Assembly: GCA_002344795.1 (NCBI GenBank)
Contig: DDUM01000064.1
Location: 1 to 64,000 of the forward strand
Length of the DNA: 64,000 bases
DNA from: Flammeovirgaceae bacterium UBA2338
GTDB lineage: Bacteria > Bacteroidota > Bacteroidia > Cytophagales > Cyclobacteriaceae
Direction of reading: 5' to 3'
Shown here: positions 45,169 to 54,295 of the stretch, in pieces
Numbering within the stretch: position 1 is the first letter of the stretch
Layout: the number at the start of each line of letters is the position of its first letter
Position numbers and translations under genes: made by a program
Notes under the pieces: generated by a model
The model's database searches: none
The model's input: the letters and a program-made list of their open reading frames with translations, nothing else
What the model was told of the DNA's origin: nothing

Positions 45169-45178
45169 TCTATTCAAA
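45143..45178. repeat. 18-bp tandem duplication over the S41 protease start
   Basis: Two 18-bp units (45143-45160 and 45161-45178) differ at one base. Each carries an in-frame ATG on the minus strand with the same upstream context, so the gene has two near-identical initiation sites 18 bp apart. Confidence 0.7.
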
Positions 45179-45229
45179 CTTATTGAATAATAACGGGTAT
45201 TATAAAAAATAGTGCCTGAGAATCGTGAT

Positions 45230-45691
45230 TTAATTCAGTTTGAAGAGCACCTCAATCTCAACAGGAATGCCTTCAGGGAGCGAACTTACACCCACAGCAC
45301 TGCGTACACCCACGCCTTTGTCGTCACCCCAAACATTGGCAAAAAGTTCGCTACAACCATTAATGACATAAGGGTGGCGTGTAAAATCCGGAACACAGTT
45401 AACCATTCCGAGTAATTTGATCACCCTATCTACGCGATCCAGACTTCCCAGGTACTTTTTTAATGTGGCGAGTATGGCAAGCCCCACTTGTTGTGCAGCA
45501 AGTTTTCCGGTTTCTGCATCCAGGTCTTGACCTACTTTACCCACTATCCAGGTTCCATCTTCTTTTAATGTGCCGTGTCCTGATACCAGGGCATGATTTC
45601 CATCAATAAGTAGCAATTTATAAACGCCAAGTGGGTCTGGTGATGGAGGTAATGTCAATCCTAATTTCTCAAATCTTTGTTCTGGGGACAT
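45230..45691 (-). CDS. RidA/YjgF-family enamine/imine deaminase-like protein
   Basis: The 153-aa protein has the chorismate-mutase-like fold of the RidA family, whose members hydrolyse reactive enamines formed from amino acids. The conserved C-terminal segment VRSAVGVSSLPEGIPVEIEV contains the arginine expected to bind the carboxylate. The middle has LVSGHGTL and CVPDFTRHPYVINGCSEL. It is a little longer than E. coli RidA, as in the YjgF-like subgroup with an extended N-terminus. It starts 5 bp after the 73-aa gene. Confidence 0.88.
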   Translation of the reverse strand: MSPEQRFEKLGLTLPPSPDPLGVYKLLLIDGNHALVSGHGTLKEDGTWIVGKVGQDLDAETGKLAAQQVGLAILATLKKYLGSLDRVDRVIKLLGMVNCVPDFTRHPYVINGCSELFANVWGDDKGVGVRSAVGVSSLPEGIPVEIEVLFKLN

Positions 45692-45696
45692 GGTTA

Positions 45697-45918
45697 TTAT
45701 TTATCAGGTATTTGCACAATTTTCACAACAATTTCATGGGGATCGCCATCCTTGTCTAATAAATTAAACGTGATGGAAGGATTATCTTTCTTTAAATCTG
45801 ATTCCGCATGGATAATTTTATTGTCCTGCATATGCTTTTCGATTTCACCTTGAAGAATGAGTAAGGCGTTTGCCATATCTATTTCAAGTGGACTGGGATT
45901 GTAGGAAGTTGTTTTCAT
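45697..45918 (-). CDS. Small conserved-looking protein between fabH and ridA
   Basis: This 73-aa cytoplasmic protein is held in a tight gene run (13 bp after fabH, 5 bp before ridA). It has an amphipathic helix (LEIDMANALLILQGEIEKHM) followed by a strand-rich part (SITFNLLDKDGDPHEIVVKIVQIPD). No known domain is recognised. Position and good start support a real gene, perhaps tied to fatty-acid or amino-acid metabolism. Confidence 0.75.
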   Translation of the reverse strand: MKTTSYNPSPLEIDMANALLILQGEIEKHMQDNKIIHAESDLKKDNPSITFNLLDKDGDPHEIVVKIVQIPDK

Positions 45919-45931
45919 TATAAAATAGGTT

Positions 45932-46933
45932 TTACCATTTAATTAAAGCCGATGCCCATGTAAAGCCACTTCCAAATGCGGCAAGGCAAATAATGTCATT
46001 ATTATTTATCTTCCCTTCGTCCCATGCCTCACTCATTGCGATAGGAATAGAGGCAGCTGTTGTATTTCCATACCGCATAATGTTGTTGTATACCTTTTCA
46101 TCAGGCAAACCCATTTTTTGTTGAATAAATTGACTGATTCGTAGATTAGCCTGATGAGGCACCAGCAAGCTGATGTCTTCTTTAGTCATATTGTTGGCAG
46201 TCAGTGCTTCATTGATCACTTCTGTGAATCGCACCACGGCATGTTTAAATACCTGACTTCCATTCATCACTACTTTGAATGAAGTAGTATCCAGAATTTG
46301 CTCTGGCTGTCGTTCGGCATGGGGCCGGCTGCTTCCCGGATCTTTTACATACAATTCTTCTGCAAAATTTCCATCAGAGTGGAGGTGTGTAGATAAAATG
46401 CCTGGTTGATCTGAAGCTTGTAAAATGGCAGCTCCCGCTCCATCGCCAAAAATCACGGCTGTGTTTCTTCCTCTGGTGGTGATGTCCAAAGCAGTGGACT
46501 GAATTTCGGCACCTACCACAAGAATGGTCTTGTACATTCCGGTTTTTATAAACTGATCAGCAACAGAAAGCCCATAAATAAAACCTGAACACGCATTGCG
46601 CAAATCAAGGGCACCAATTCGCCCGTCCAAACCGAGCTCTCTTTGAAGCAGCACGCCTGATCCCGGAAAAAAGTAATCAGGGGTAATGGTTGCGAATACG
46701 ATAAAATCAATGTCATTTTCTTTTAAGCCCGCTCTCTGCAGGGCCATACGGCTGGCTTTGGCCGCCATATTGGCGACAGTATCTTTTTCAGGATCAATCC
46801 ACCTGCGTTGTTTAATGCCGGTTCGTTCAGTAATCCATTCGTCAGTCGTATCCATCACATTGGACAAATACTGATTGGAAATTACCGTTTCTGGCACAAA
46901 ATGTCCCAGGCCAACTATTTTGCTGTGTTTCAT
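45932..46933 (-). CDS. fabH: 3-oxoacyl-ACP synthase III (FabH type)
   Basis: This condensing enzyme starts fatty-acid chains from acyl-CoA and malonyl-ACP. The catalytic residues are all seen: Cys115 in NACSGFIYG, the His of VPHQANLRI and the Asn of YGNTTAASIP. The sequence ends GSGFTWASALIKW. At 333 aa it is typical. It follows leuS by 47 bp and lies away from a fatty-acid operon; such isolated copies sometimes use branched or other special primers, which cannot be decided here. Confidence 0.93.
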   Translation of the reverse strand: MKHSKIVGLGHFVPETVISNQYLSNVMDTTDEWITERTGIKQRRWIDPEKDTVANMAAKASRMALQRAGLKENDIDFIVFATITPDYFFPGSGVLLQRELGLDGRIGALDLRNACSGFIYGLSVADQFIKTGMYKTILVVGAEIQSTALDITTRGRNTAVIFGDGAGAAILQASDQPGILSTHLHSDGNFAEELYVKDPGSSRPHAERQPEQILDTTSFKVVMNGSQVFKHAVVRFTEVINEALTANNMTKEDISLLVPHQANLRISQFIQQKMGLPDEKVYNNIMRYGNTTAASIPIAMSEAWDEGKINNNDIICLAAFGSGFTWASALIKW

Positions 46934-46980
46934 TCCTTTCTGCTTAGCTTACTTTTGGATTCTTAGCAAAGAACCAAACG

Positions 46981-49824
46981 TTAAAGTACAACATTCACGA
47001 TTTTACCGGGAACAATTATTACTTTTTTGGGCGTTTTTCCTTCCGTCCACTTCTGTACAACCTCAGAAGCCATCACCTGTTTTTGGATATCTTCTTTTGG
47101 CATATCCAATGCCATATTCATTCTGGCCCTCACTTTTCCGTTGATGGAGATTGGGTACTCAAAAGAGCTTTCGACCAAATACTTTTCTTCTACTTTATGA
47201 TAAGTGGCGTTGAGTACCGTATCGGAATGCCCCAGTTTCTCCCATAATTCCTCTGCAATGTGAGGAGCAAAAGGAGAGAGGGCGATCACCAATGGCTCGA
47301 TCACCGCACGCTTATTGCATTTCAGCGTATTCAATTCGTTGATGCAAATCATGAATTCGCTCACAGAGGTATTGAATGAGAAATTATCAACATCCTGTTC
47401 TATTTTCTTAAGCGTTTTGTGCAACACCTTTAACTCCTCTTTGGTGGGTTCGGCATCACTTAGTTTTACGTTGCCTTCCGCATCGTGCATCAGGTGCCAG
47501 AACTTTCTCAGGAATTTATACACGCCATCTATTCCACTGGTGTTCCATGGTTTGGATTGTTCTAATGGACCAAGGAACATTTCGTACATACGCAATGTAT
47601 CTGCTCCGTAGTTTTCAATGATATAGTCAGGATTCACTACGTTGAAATAAGACTTGCTCATTTTCTCAATGGCCGACCCACAAATGTATGTGCCGTCTTC
47701 TAAAATAAATTCTGCATTAGCGAAATCAGGTTTCCATTTTTTGAAGGCTTCAGTATCCAATTCCAGTCCGTCAACAATGTTGACATCAACATGCAGTGCA
47801 TCTGTTTCGTATTGATCTATTAGACCATGCGATACAAATTGATTTTTTCCACGAACCCGATAAACAAACCTTGAGTCCCCCGTAATCTTACCCTGGTTGA
47901 TTAACTTCTTAAAGGGTTCGTCAAAATTCAGATAGCCCAAATCATGCAATACTTTCGTCCAGAGTCGTGCATACAATAAGTGGGCTACGGCATGTTCTGA
48001 TCCACCCACATACACGTCCACCTGGTTCCAGTAGTCCAGCGCTTCTTTCGAAGCAAACTCCTTTTCATTGTGTGGATCCATGTAGCGCAAGAAATACCAT
48101 GCAGCCCCGGCATGGGTAGGCATGGTGTTCGAATCCCTTTTTTCGTTGGGACCAATATTGATCCAGTCTTTCAGGTTGGCCAATGGGCCTTCGCCTGATC
48201 CGGAAGATTTGAATTCATTGGTGTCAGGTAATTCCAAAGGCAGATCCTTTTCATCCATTGCATAAGGCATATCGTCCTTGAACACCACAGGGAAGGGTTC
48301 TCCCCAGTAACGCTGTCTGCTCCAGCCGGCATCTCGCATTTTGTAGTTCACCTGTCTTTCGCCAATTCCCATCTCCACCAGTTTATCGATCACCACTTTC
48401 ATGGCATCTTTCATTTTGGTGCCATTCAAAAAATCGGAGTTGGTCAAAGTGGCTTCATAGGTAGGATTCGCTTCCTCTCCATTGTAATGTTCACCTATAA
48501 TATTGGTGATAGGGATATTAAAATGTTTGGCAAAACGATGATCGCGGTCATCACCACAGGGCACACCCATGATGGCACCTGTTCCGTATCCCGCTAATAC
48601 ATATTCACTGATCCAAATAGGAACTTCTCTTTGGTTGAAAGGATTGATGGCATACGCCCCCGTAAAACAGCCGGTAATCTTTTTCACTTCGGCCATACGA
48701 TCTATCTCTGATCTGCTTGCTACATATTCCAAATATTTTTCAATGTCTTCTTGGTGCTCTTGTGTTGTTATTTTTTTTACCAGGTCATGTTCGGGTGCAA
48801 GTACCATAAAATCGACCCCAAAGATGGTGTCAGGCCGGGTGGTGAAGACGGTGAGGACCTCACCCCCCGCATGTCCGGCAGGCAGGCTCGTATCCATCGT
48901 TATAGGAGAGGGGTTGGGGGTGAGGTCAAAATGAATTTTCGCCCCCTCACTTCTTCCTATCCAGTTGCGTTGAATGTCTTTCATGGATTCACTGAAATCC
49001 ACTTCGTTCAATCCCTTTAATAAACGCTCTGCATATTCTGTAATGCGCAAACTCCATTGACGCATTTGCTTTTTTACTACAGGATGTCCGCCTCTGTAAC
49101 TCACACCATTAATTACTTCATCATTGGCCAATACAGTACCCAAAGCCTCACACCAGTTTACATCGGTATGCGCCAGGTAGGCCAGACGGTATTGCATCAA
49201 TACTTCTTGCTGAGTTTTTTCTTTAAATGATTTCCATTCTGTTGCATTAAATTCAATGCCGCCAGATGGTAATCGATATTTAACATTGGGAAAGGGGTAA
49301 CTTTTGTTTCCTTCCTTTTCGAAATGGGCAATCAGTTGCTCAATGCGTTCTGCTTTTTGCAGACTGCGGTTGAACCAACTGTCGAACAATTGCAGGAATA
49401 TCCACTGGGTCCATTTGTAGTATTTAGGATCACAGGTTCTTACCTCACGGCTCCAATCGTAAGAAAATCCAATTCGGTCCAGTTGTTTCCTAAAAGTTTC
49501 AATGTTTTTTGCAGTGGAAATTGCGGGATGCACACCATGTTCAATGGCATATTGTTCTGCGGGCAATCCAAAGGCATCATACCCCATTGGGTGGAGTACG
49601 TTGAATCCTTTCACGCGCTTGAACCTGGCCACGATGTCTGTAGCGATATAGCCTAAGGGGTGCCCTACGTGCAAACCTGCCCCGGATGGATAGGGAAACA
49701 TATCCAACGCATAGTATTTGGGCTTTGAGGGGTCATTGCTGACCTTATAAACCTTATCTGCGCGCCACTTCTGCTGCCACTTTTCCTCTATTTTCTTGAT
49801 TTCCTCTTTGCTATAGTCCGCCAT
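46981..49824 (-). CDS. leuS: Leucyl-tRNA synthetase
   Basis: This enzyme charges tRNA-Leu. The HIGH motif is HVGH (52-55), followed by PLGY; the KMSKS motif is at 721-725. The editing domain holds VFTTRPDTIFGVDFM. At 947 aa it is longer than the E. coli enzyme. Part of the excess is a 24-residue block (300-323, starting DLTPNPSP) just before the editing-domain TRPDT motif, encoded by a palindromic 72-bp insertion that keeps the frame. Otherwise the enzyme looks complete. Confidence 0.97.
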   Translation of the reverse strand: MADYSKEEIKKIEEKWQQKWRADKVYKVSNDPSKPKYYALDMFPYPSGAGLHVGHPLGYIATDIVARFKRVKGFNVLHPMGYDAFGLPAEQYAIEHGVHPAISTAKNIETFRKQLDRIGFSYDWSREVRTCDPKYYKWTQWIFLQLFDSWFNRSLQKAERIEQLIAHFEKEGNKSYPFPNVKYRLPSGGIEFNATEWKSFKEKTQQEVLMQYRLAYLAHTDVNWCEALGTVLANDEVINGVSYRGGHPVVKKQMRQWSLRITEYAERLLKGLNEVDFSESMKDIQRNWIGRSEGAKIHFDLTPNPSPITMDTSLPAGHAGGEVLTVFTTRPDTIFGVDFMVLAPEHDLVKKITTQEHQEDIEKYLEYVASRSEIDRMAEVKKITGCFTGAYAINPFNQREVPIWISEYVLAGYGTGAIMGVPCGDDRDHRFAKHFNIPITNIIGEHYNGEEANPTYEATLTNSDFLNGTKMKDAMKVVIDKLVEMGIGERQVNYKMRDAGWSRQRYWGEPFPVVFKDDMPYAMDEKDLPLELPDTNEFKSSGSGEGPLANLKDWINIGPNEKRDSNTMPTHAGAAWYFLRYMDPHNEKEFASKEALDYWNQVDVYVGGSEHAVAHLLYARLWTKVLHDLGYLNFDEPFKKLINQGKITGDSRFVYRVRGKNQFVSHGLIDQYETDALHVDVNIVDGLELDTEAFKKWKPDFANAEFILEDGTYICGSAIEKMSKSYFNVVNPDYIIENYGADTLRMYEMFLGPLEQSKPWNTSGIDGVYKFLRKFWHLMHDAEGNVKLSDAEPTKEELKVLHKTLKKIEQDVDNFSFNTSVSEFMICINELNTLKCNKRAVIEPLVIALSPFAPHIAEELWEKLGHSDTVLNATYHKVEEKYLVESSFEYPISINGKVRARMNMALDMPKEDIQKQVMASEVVQKWTEGKTPKKVIIVPGKIVNVVL
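48856..48927 (-). repeat. 72-bp palindromic repeat element inserted in frame in leuS
   Basis: The ends GACCTCACCCCC (48856-48867) and GGGGGTGAGGTC (48916-48927) are a perfect 12-bp inverted repeat. The element is 72 bp, exactly 24 codons. On the leuS strand it encodes DLTPNPSP at the start and GHAGGEV at the end. Its centre contains TGTCCGGCAGGCAGGC, similar to the repeat at 7757-7794. The LTPNPSP peptide is what such palindromic repeats produce when read in this frame. Confidence 0.8.
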
Positions 49825-49916
49825 TGTGCCTTTTCTACCTTAAATAAAGCGCAAAAATAAGCCAAAGCGGGGAGAATGCCAGTCTTACGGGATATGTCAA
49901 TGAGATATTGATTTTA

Positions 49917-51218
49917 TCAGTTGACTTTGCTTTTGTCTACCCGACTCGGAGTATCCTCTCCTTCTACGATGGTTTTCGAGCTGAGGGCGATTCCGCGTAT
50001 GGCAGCAGTGATGTTAGCCATATCCAATGTTGACACTTCGTCATCTACAGTATGATAATAGGGGTCTGTGGGAATCTGATCGGTTGAAATAGAGTGAGCG
50101 GGCACACCCAGCCTGGCCAGGGTGGCGTTATCAGACCGATAGAATAGGTTTTGTTCCGGGTAGGGGTCAGGGTGGATTTGAAATTCTGTTCCTTTTAAAT
50201 TTTCCTGCAGGATTTCTCCGAAGGTACTTCGTTCAAATCCGGTAATAAAGGCAGCGTTTTGCCCCCACTTGGAAGGTTTGCCAATCATTTCAATGTTGAA
50301 CATGGCAATTATTTTTTCAGGATCTAGTTGTTGCGAGAAATACTTTGATCCGAAGCCTCCAATTTCTTCCGCAGTGAAGGCCACAAAAATCAGAGACCTT
50401 TCATTGGTTTTAATCTTGCTGAAATATTTAGCCAATGAGATTACAGCGGTTGTCCCTGAAGCATCATCATCGGCACCGTTGGCAATGGAATCACCGGCAA
50501 CAGGTTTCTGAATTCCAATGTGATCGTAATGTGCCGAGAAGATAACGGTTTCATCAGGTTTTGACCTGCCAGGTAAAACACCCACTATGTTGGCCATCGT
50601 AATTATTTCTTTGCTCTGGGTACCTTTTACGGAAATATCATTTGGTCTTTTCTGATCGAGAATGTAAAGGATCGATCCGATTGCTTTTGTATCCAGATCA
50701 AGAATTTTGGACCGATTAAGGTAACGCTGTGCAGTTTTAAATTCCTCGGCATGGGCTTTATCCACCAACACAATTCTGTCACCTCCATTTCTTTCTATGG
50801 CAGAAAGTGACGGAAAGAGGGGCTGACCCTTACCAATGGTATCCATGCGTGTGGATGAATTTAGATTGATCACCTCGGCACCCGAAGAAAGAATAAGGCG
50901 ATCTTCAGAGATGGTTGTTCCGGCTACTATTACTTTCAGACTGGTTCTGCTCAATTTCATTTTCTGAAATTCCTGACGGTAGCCGGATAAACTTTGCAGG
51001 GGTTGCAGGCCTGCTTTTTTAAACTGCTTTTCAATAAAGTCTCCTGCTTTGTTAATGTCATCCGGTATCAGGGCAGATCTTCCACGCATGTCATCGGAGG
51101 CAATTGTGTTGATGATCCTGGCAACTTGTTTTTCCTTGATCAGTTTATTGACATCCTGTGCAAACAGAGGGTGCGAGAATAGTCCTATGAGGAGAACGAG
51201 AAGGGAGATATGCTTCAT
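49917..51218 (-). CDS. M28-family zinc aminopeptidase-like protein, secreted
   Basis: The signal peptide is about 1-21 (SHPLFAQ). The zinc-binding residues appear in the M28 pattern: SAHYDHIG, NGADDDASGTTAV, FTAEEIGGFGS, MFNIEMIGK and YYHTVDDEVSTLD. A protease-associated-type insertion probably occupies about 85-185. At 433 aa it fits exported M28 peptidases that degrade peptides in the periplasm or outside the cell. It lies 92 bp upstream of leuS on the same strand. Confidence 0.93.
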   Translation of the reverse strand: MKHISLLVLLIGLFSHPLFAQDVNKLIKEKQVARIINTIASDDMRGRSALIPDDINKAGDFIEKQFKKAGLQPLQSLSGYRQEFQKMKLSRTSLKVIVAGTTISEDRLILSSGAEVINLNSSTRMDTIGKGQPLFPSLSAIERNGGDRIVLVDKAHAEEFKTAQRYLNRSKILDLDTKAIGSILYILDQKRPNDISVKGTQSKEIITMANIVGVLPGRSKPDETVIFSAHYDHIGIQKPVAGDSIANGADDDASGTTAVISLAKYFSKIKTNERSLIFVAFTAEEIGGFGSKYFSQQLDPEKIIAMFNIEMIGKPSKWGQNAAFITGFERSTFGEILQENLKGTEFQIHPDPYPEQNLFYRSDNATLARLGVPAHSISTDQIPTDPYYHTVDDEVSTLDMANITAAIRGIALSSKTIVEGEDTPSRVDKSKVN

Positions 51219-51389
51219 TTTGAATGGGTTTCAATTGGCAGCCAAATTACCTTTTTGTGCCCGAATAAAACAAATCCAAGTGAGTTGAATCCAATTCTGA
51301 CAGTTCATCCGGGCTATCCTACAGTTCAGTAACACCTTTTGCAGGGAATCGGCCTGACGGCCAAATATTTACACTGTAATCACAACATT

Positions 51390-53543
51390 ATGAGAAAGGC
51401 AATACACATACTCCTCCTTTTTATCACCAGCGCCACATTTGCACAGACGAGCATTTCAGGTGTAGTTACCGATGAAAAAGGAGCGGCTATTCCTGGAGCC
51501 AATGTATCGATTGAGGGCACCTATGATGGAACGAGTACTTCTGTAGAAGGGGCTTTTCAATTTGAAACACTTGAAACAGGAGCGCAAACCATCACGATCA
51601 CTTTTGTCGGTTTTAAGGCTTTTAGTCAGGCAGTAAATTTGAGTGGGCAACCCATTCAACTCAAAGTTTCTTTAAAAGAAGAGATCAACCAACTGGATGC
51701 TGTAGTCATTTCTGCAGGTTCTTTCACCGCGGGAGAGGAGAAAAGAAGAACGATTTTAAAAGCCATTGACATCGCCACCACGGCAGGGGCTACAGCAGAC
51801 ATTGCTGGCGCACTCAATACCTTGCCCGGAACACAAAAGGTGGGAGAGAGCGGGAGGTTGTTTGTGCGTGGAGGAGATGGAAGTGAAGCCAAAACATTTA
51901 TTGATGGCATGCTGGTAGCCAATGCCTACAGCCCGTCTGCGCCCAACACGCCATCCAGAGGCCGCTTTTTACCCTTTATGTTCAAGGGAACCAGCTTTAG
52001 TACCGGAGGATATTCCGCAGAGTATGGGCAGGCACTTTCTTCCGCACTGGTTCTTGATTCAAAAGATAAGGCAGAACTCAATCAAACCGATTTGGGATTA
52101 CTTTCTGTAGGGAGTGATGTGGCGCACACCCAGGTTTGGGACAGGTCATCCGTTTCAGGAAAAATCCAATACACGAATATCCGCCCTTACTTTGGAATGA
52201 TCAATCAGGAAATAGATTGGATAACACCTCCGGCTTCCATTGAAGGAAGCACAGCCTTTAGACAAGAGGTAGGTGAGCATGGAATTGTTAAGTTTTTTGG
52301 AAATTTTAACCACTCGGATTTTAAGCTTAACAACAGTGACATCCTTAACCCTAATCAAAAGCAGTTGTTTGGTTACGCTAATAATTATGGATATGGCAAT
52401 GCTTCTTTTCTGCAGGCACTCAACGATAGCTGGTCAGTAAAGGGAGGCCTATCGTACAACTATAACGAGAACAATATTCTTTTTGGAAATAGTCCTGTTG
52501 ATGAAGTAGAAAAGGGAACTCACTCCAAACTTGTTTTTGAAAATACCCTTTCCGATCGCGTTGAATTAAAATTTGGTGTTGAACATTTTCAATCCAGCTA
52601 CGAAGCCTCGCGGTTAGATAGCTTATTGAAACAACAAACCATTGCATTCAACACGCCTATCACCACTGGATTTGCTGAAGCAGAAATCTATGCCAGTAAA
52701 TATTTTGTAACCCGTGCGGGTGTAAGAACGGAATACAATGGATTGATGGAAAAACTAAGTGTTGATCCACGGGTTTCAATCGCTTATAAGCCCTTTACCC
52801 ATGGTCAGTTTTCATTGGCCTATGGACAATTCCGTCAGGTGGCACAAAATGAATTTCTTAGGGTAAATCAAAATCTTGAAGAAGAAAAGGCGGAGCACTT
52901 TATTTTGAATTATCAGGTGATTAATAACCAGCGGACTTTCAGGGCTGAACTTTATCACAAGCGATATTCCAATCTTGTCAAATTTATGAATGGCAACCCT
53001 GAGCAACTTACCAATGCTGGCAATGGATATGCACAAGGGTTTGAGTTGTTTTGGAGAGATAATAAAACGGTTCGCAATTTAGATTATTGGGTATCCTATT
53101 CTTATCTGGATACAGAACGCGATTACCTTGACTTCCCCAACGCATCAGTTCCTGGTTTTGCCTCTACCCACAATTTCTCTGTAGTAGGTAAGAAATTCAT
53201 CTCAGAAATTAAGTCACAACTGGGAGTCACTTATTCCTACAGCAGCCCGCGGGCATATAACAATCCCAACAGCGAAGTTTTTAATAATGGAAGAACACCC
53301 GCCTACCAGGATTTAAGTATGAACTTATCGTACCTGCCTAAGCCTTTTCTGATCATTCATTTGTCAGTTACCAATGTACTGGGCAGAGACAATGTTTTTG
53401 GATACGACTATAGTGAAACCCCTGACACTAATGGGAATTACCTGAGTCGGGCCATTCGTCAACCAGCAAAACGTTTTCTGTTCCTAGGAATATTTTTCAC
53501 CATTTCAAAAAATAAATCTGTTAATCAATTACCCAATTTATAA
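51390..53543 (+). CDS. TonB-dependent outer membrane receptor
   Basis: Counted from the ATG at 51390, where the signal peptide begins (MRKAIHILLLFITSATFAQ); the frame is open from 51339 but without a leader. The protein is 717 aa. A carboxypeptidase-regulatory-like domain (about 22-105) precedes a plug with LNTLPGTQKVGESGRLFVRG and TFIDGMLVANAYSP. The barrel ends RFLFLGIFFTISKNKS. Unlike the SusC proteins in the window it is shorter and has no SusD partner, so it resembles receptors for metal chelates or cofactors. A TPR-like gene follows 11 bp later. Confidence 0.92.
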   Translation: MRKAIHILLLFITSATFAQTSISGVVTDEKGAAIPGANVSIEGTYDGTSTSVEGAFQFETLETGAQTITITFVGFKAFSQAVNLSGQPIQLKVSLKEEINQLDAVVISAGSFTAGEEKRRTILKAIDIATTAGATADIAGALNTLPGTQKVGESGRLFVRGGDGSEAKTFIDGMLVANAYSPSAPNTPSRGRFLPFMFKGTSFSTGGYSAEYGQALSSALVLDSKDKAELNQTDLGLLSVGSDVAHTQVWDRSSVSGKIQYTNIRPYFGMINQEIDWITPPASIEGSTAFRQEVGEHGIVKFFGNFNHSDFKLNNSDILNPNQKQLFGYANNYGYGNASFLQALNDSWSVKGGLSYNYNENNILFGNSPVDEVEKGTHSKLVFENTLSDRVELKFGVEHFQSSYEASRLDSLLKQQTIAFNTPITTGFAEAEIYASKYFVTRAGVRTEYNGLMEKLSVDPRVSIAYKPFTHGQFSLAYGQFRQVAQNEFLRVNQNLEEEKAEHFILNYQVINNQRTFRAELYHKRYSNLVKFMNGNPEQLTNAGNGYAQGFELFWRDNKTVRNLDYWVSYSYLDTERDYLDFPNASVPGFASTHNFSVVGKKFISEIKSQLGVTYSYSSPRAYNNPNSEVFNNGRTPAYQDLSMNLSYLPKPFLIIHLSVTNVLGRDNVFGYDYSETPDTNGNYLSRAIRQPAKRFLFLGIFFTISKNKSVNQLPNL

Positions 53544-53554
53544 ACCCTACAATT

Positions 53555-54187
53555 ATGAAAACATCTATGTTAATTTTATTCACTTTTTGTTCTGCTGCCT
53601 TGTTTGCCAATGATAAATACAAACAGGCGATGCAAACCAACATCCAGGCCATATACAAGGCACAGTCAACAGAGGAAATACAACAGGCTGTGAATTCTTT
53701 TGAGCGCATCGGAACAGCTGAGAAAAGTAAATGGGAACCCTTCTACTATGCTTCCTTTGGATATATCATGATGTCCACCCGGGAAGAAGACGGTGCTAAA
53801 AGAGATGCACTGTTGGATAAAGCAACGGAAGTACTAAAGAAGGCATCTGTAATCCAGCAGAATGATTCTGAGATCACTGCGTTGGAAGGTTTTATTTATA
53901 TGATGCGCGTTACAGTTGATCCGGCAACGAGAGGGCAACAGTACTCAGGGTTGGCCATGCAAACTTTTGGAAAAGCACTGGGGCTTAATCCTGAAAACCC
54001 ACGGGCAATGGCATTAATGGCGCAAATGGAATTTGGTACTGCTCAGTTTTTTAAATCGCCTACAACAAGCGCGTGCGAGAAGGCTTCAAATGCAATAGCC
54101 ATGTTTGATGCTCCACCTTCAGCTGATCCACTGGCACCACGATGGGGAAAAGAAACCGCGTTGCGGGTGGTAAAACAATGCCAATAG
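53555..54187 (+). CDS. Secreted TPR-like helical protein
   Basis: A 210-aa protein with a signal peptide (about 1-18, CSAALFAND). The mature part consists of helix pairs (YKQAMQTNIQAIYKAQSTEEI, LDKATEVLKKASVIQQND, AMQTFGKALGLNPENPRAMALMAQMEFG) in the style of tetratricopeptide repeats. It would sit in the periplasm with the TonB receptor encoded just before it. It is followed by a strong hairpin. No enzymatic motif is seen. Confidence 0.82.
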   Translation: MKTSMLILFTFCSAALFANDKYKQAMQTNIQAIYKAQSTEEIQQAVNSFERIGTAEKSKWEPFYYASFGYIMMSTREEDGAKRDALLDKATEVLKKASVIQQNDSEITALEGFIYMMRVTVDPATRGQQYSGLAMQTFGKALGLNPENPRAMALMAQMEFGTAQFFKSPTTSACEKASNAIAMFDAPPSADPLAPRWGKETALRVVKQCQ

Positions 54188-54192
54188 TTATT

Positions 54193-54230
54193 AATACAAA
54201 AGCGGGGATACCATTCTTCGCTTTTGTATT
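54193..54230. terminator. 12-bp perfect hairpin, probable terminator
   Basis: AATACAAAAGCG (54193-54204) and CGCTTTTGTATT (54219-54230) pair perfectly around a 14-nt loop, right after the TPR-like gene. The T tract is interrupted, so termination may be partial. Confidence 0.6.
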
Positions 54231-54295
54231 ATGCATTAAAAAAGGCCTTGTTGAATTAAAAAGATAAAGTAACTTATCATCCTAATCACAATCCA

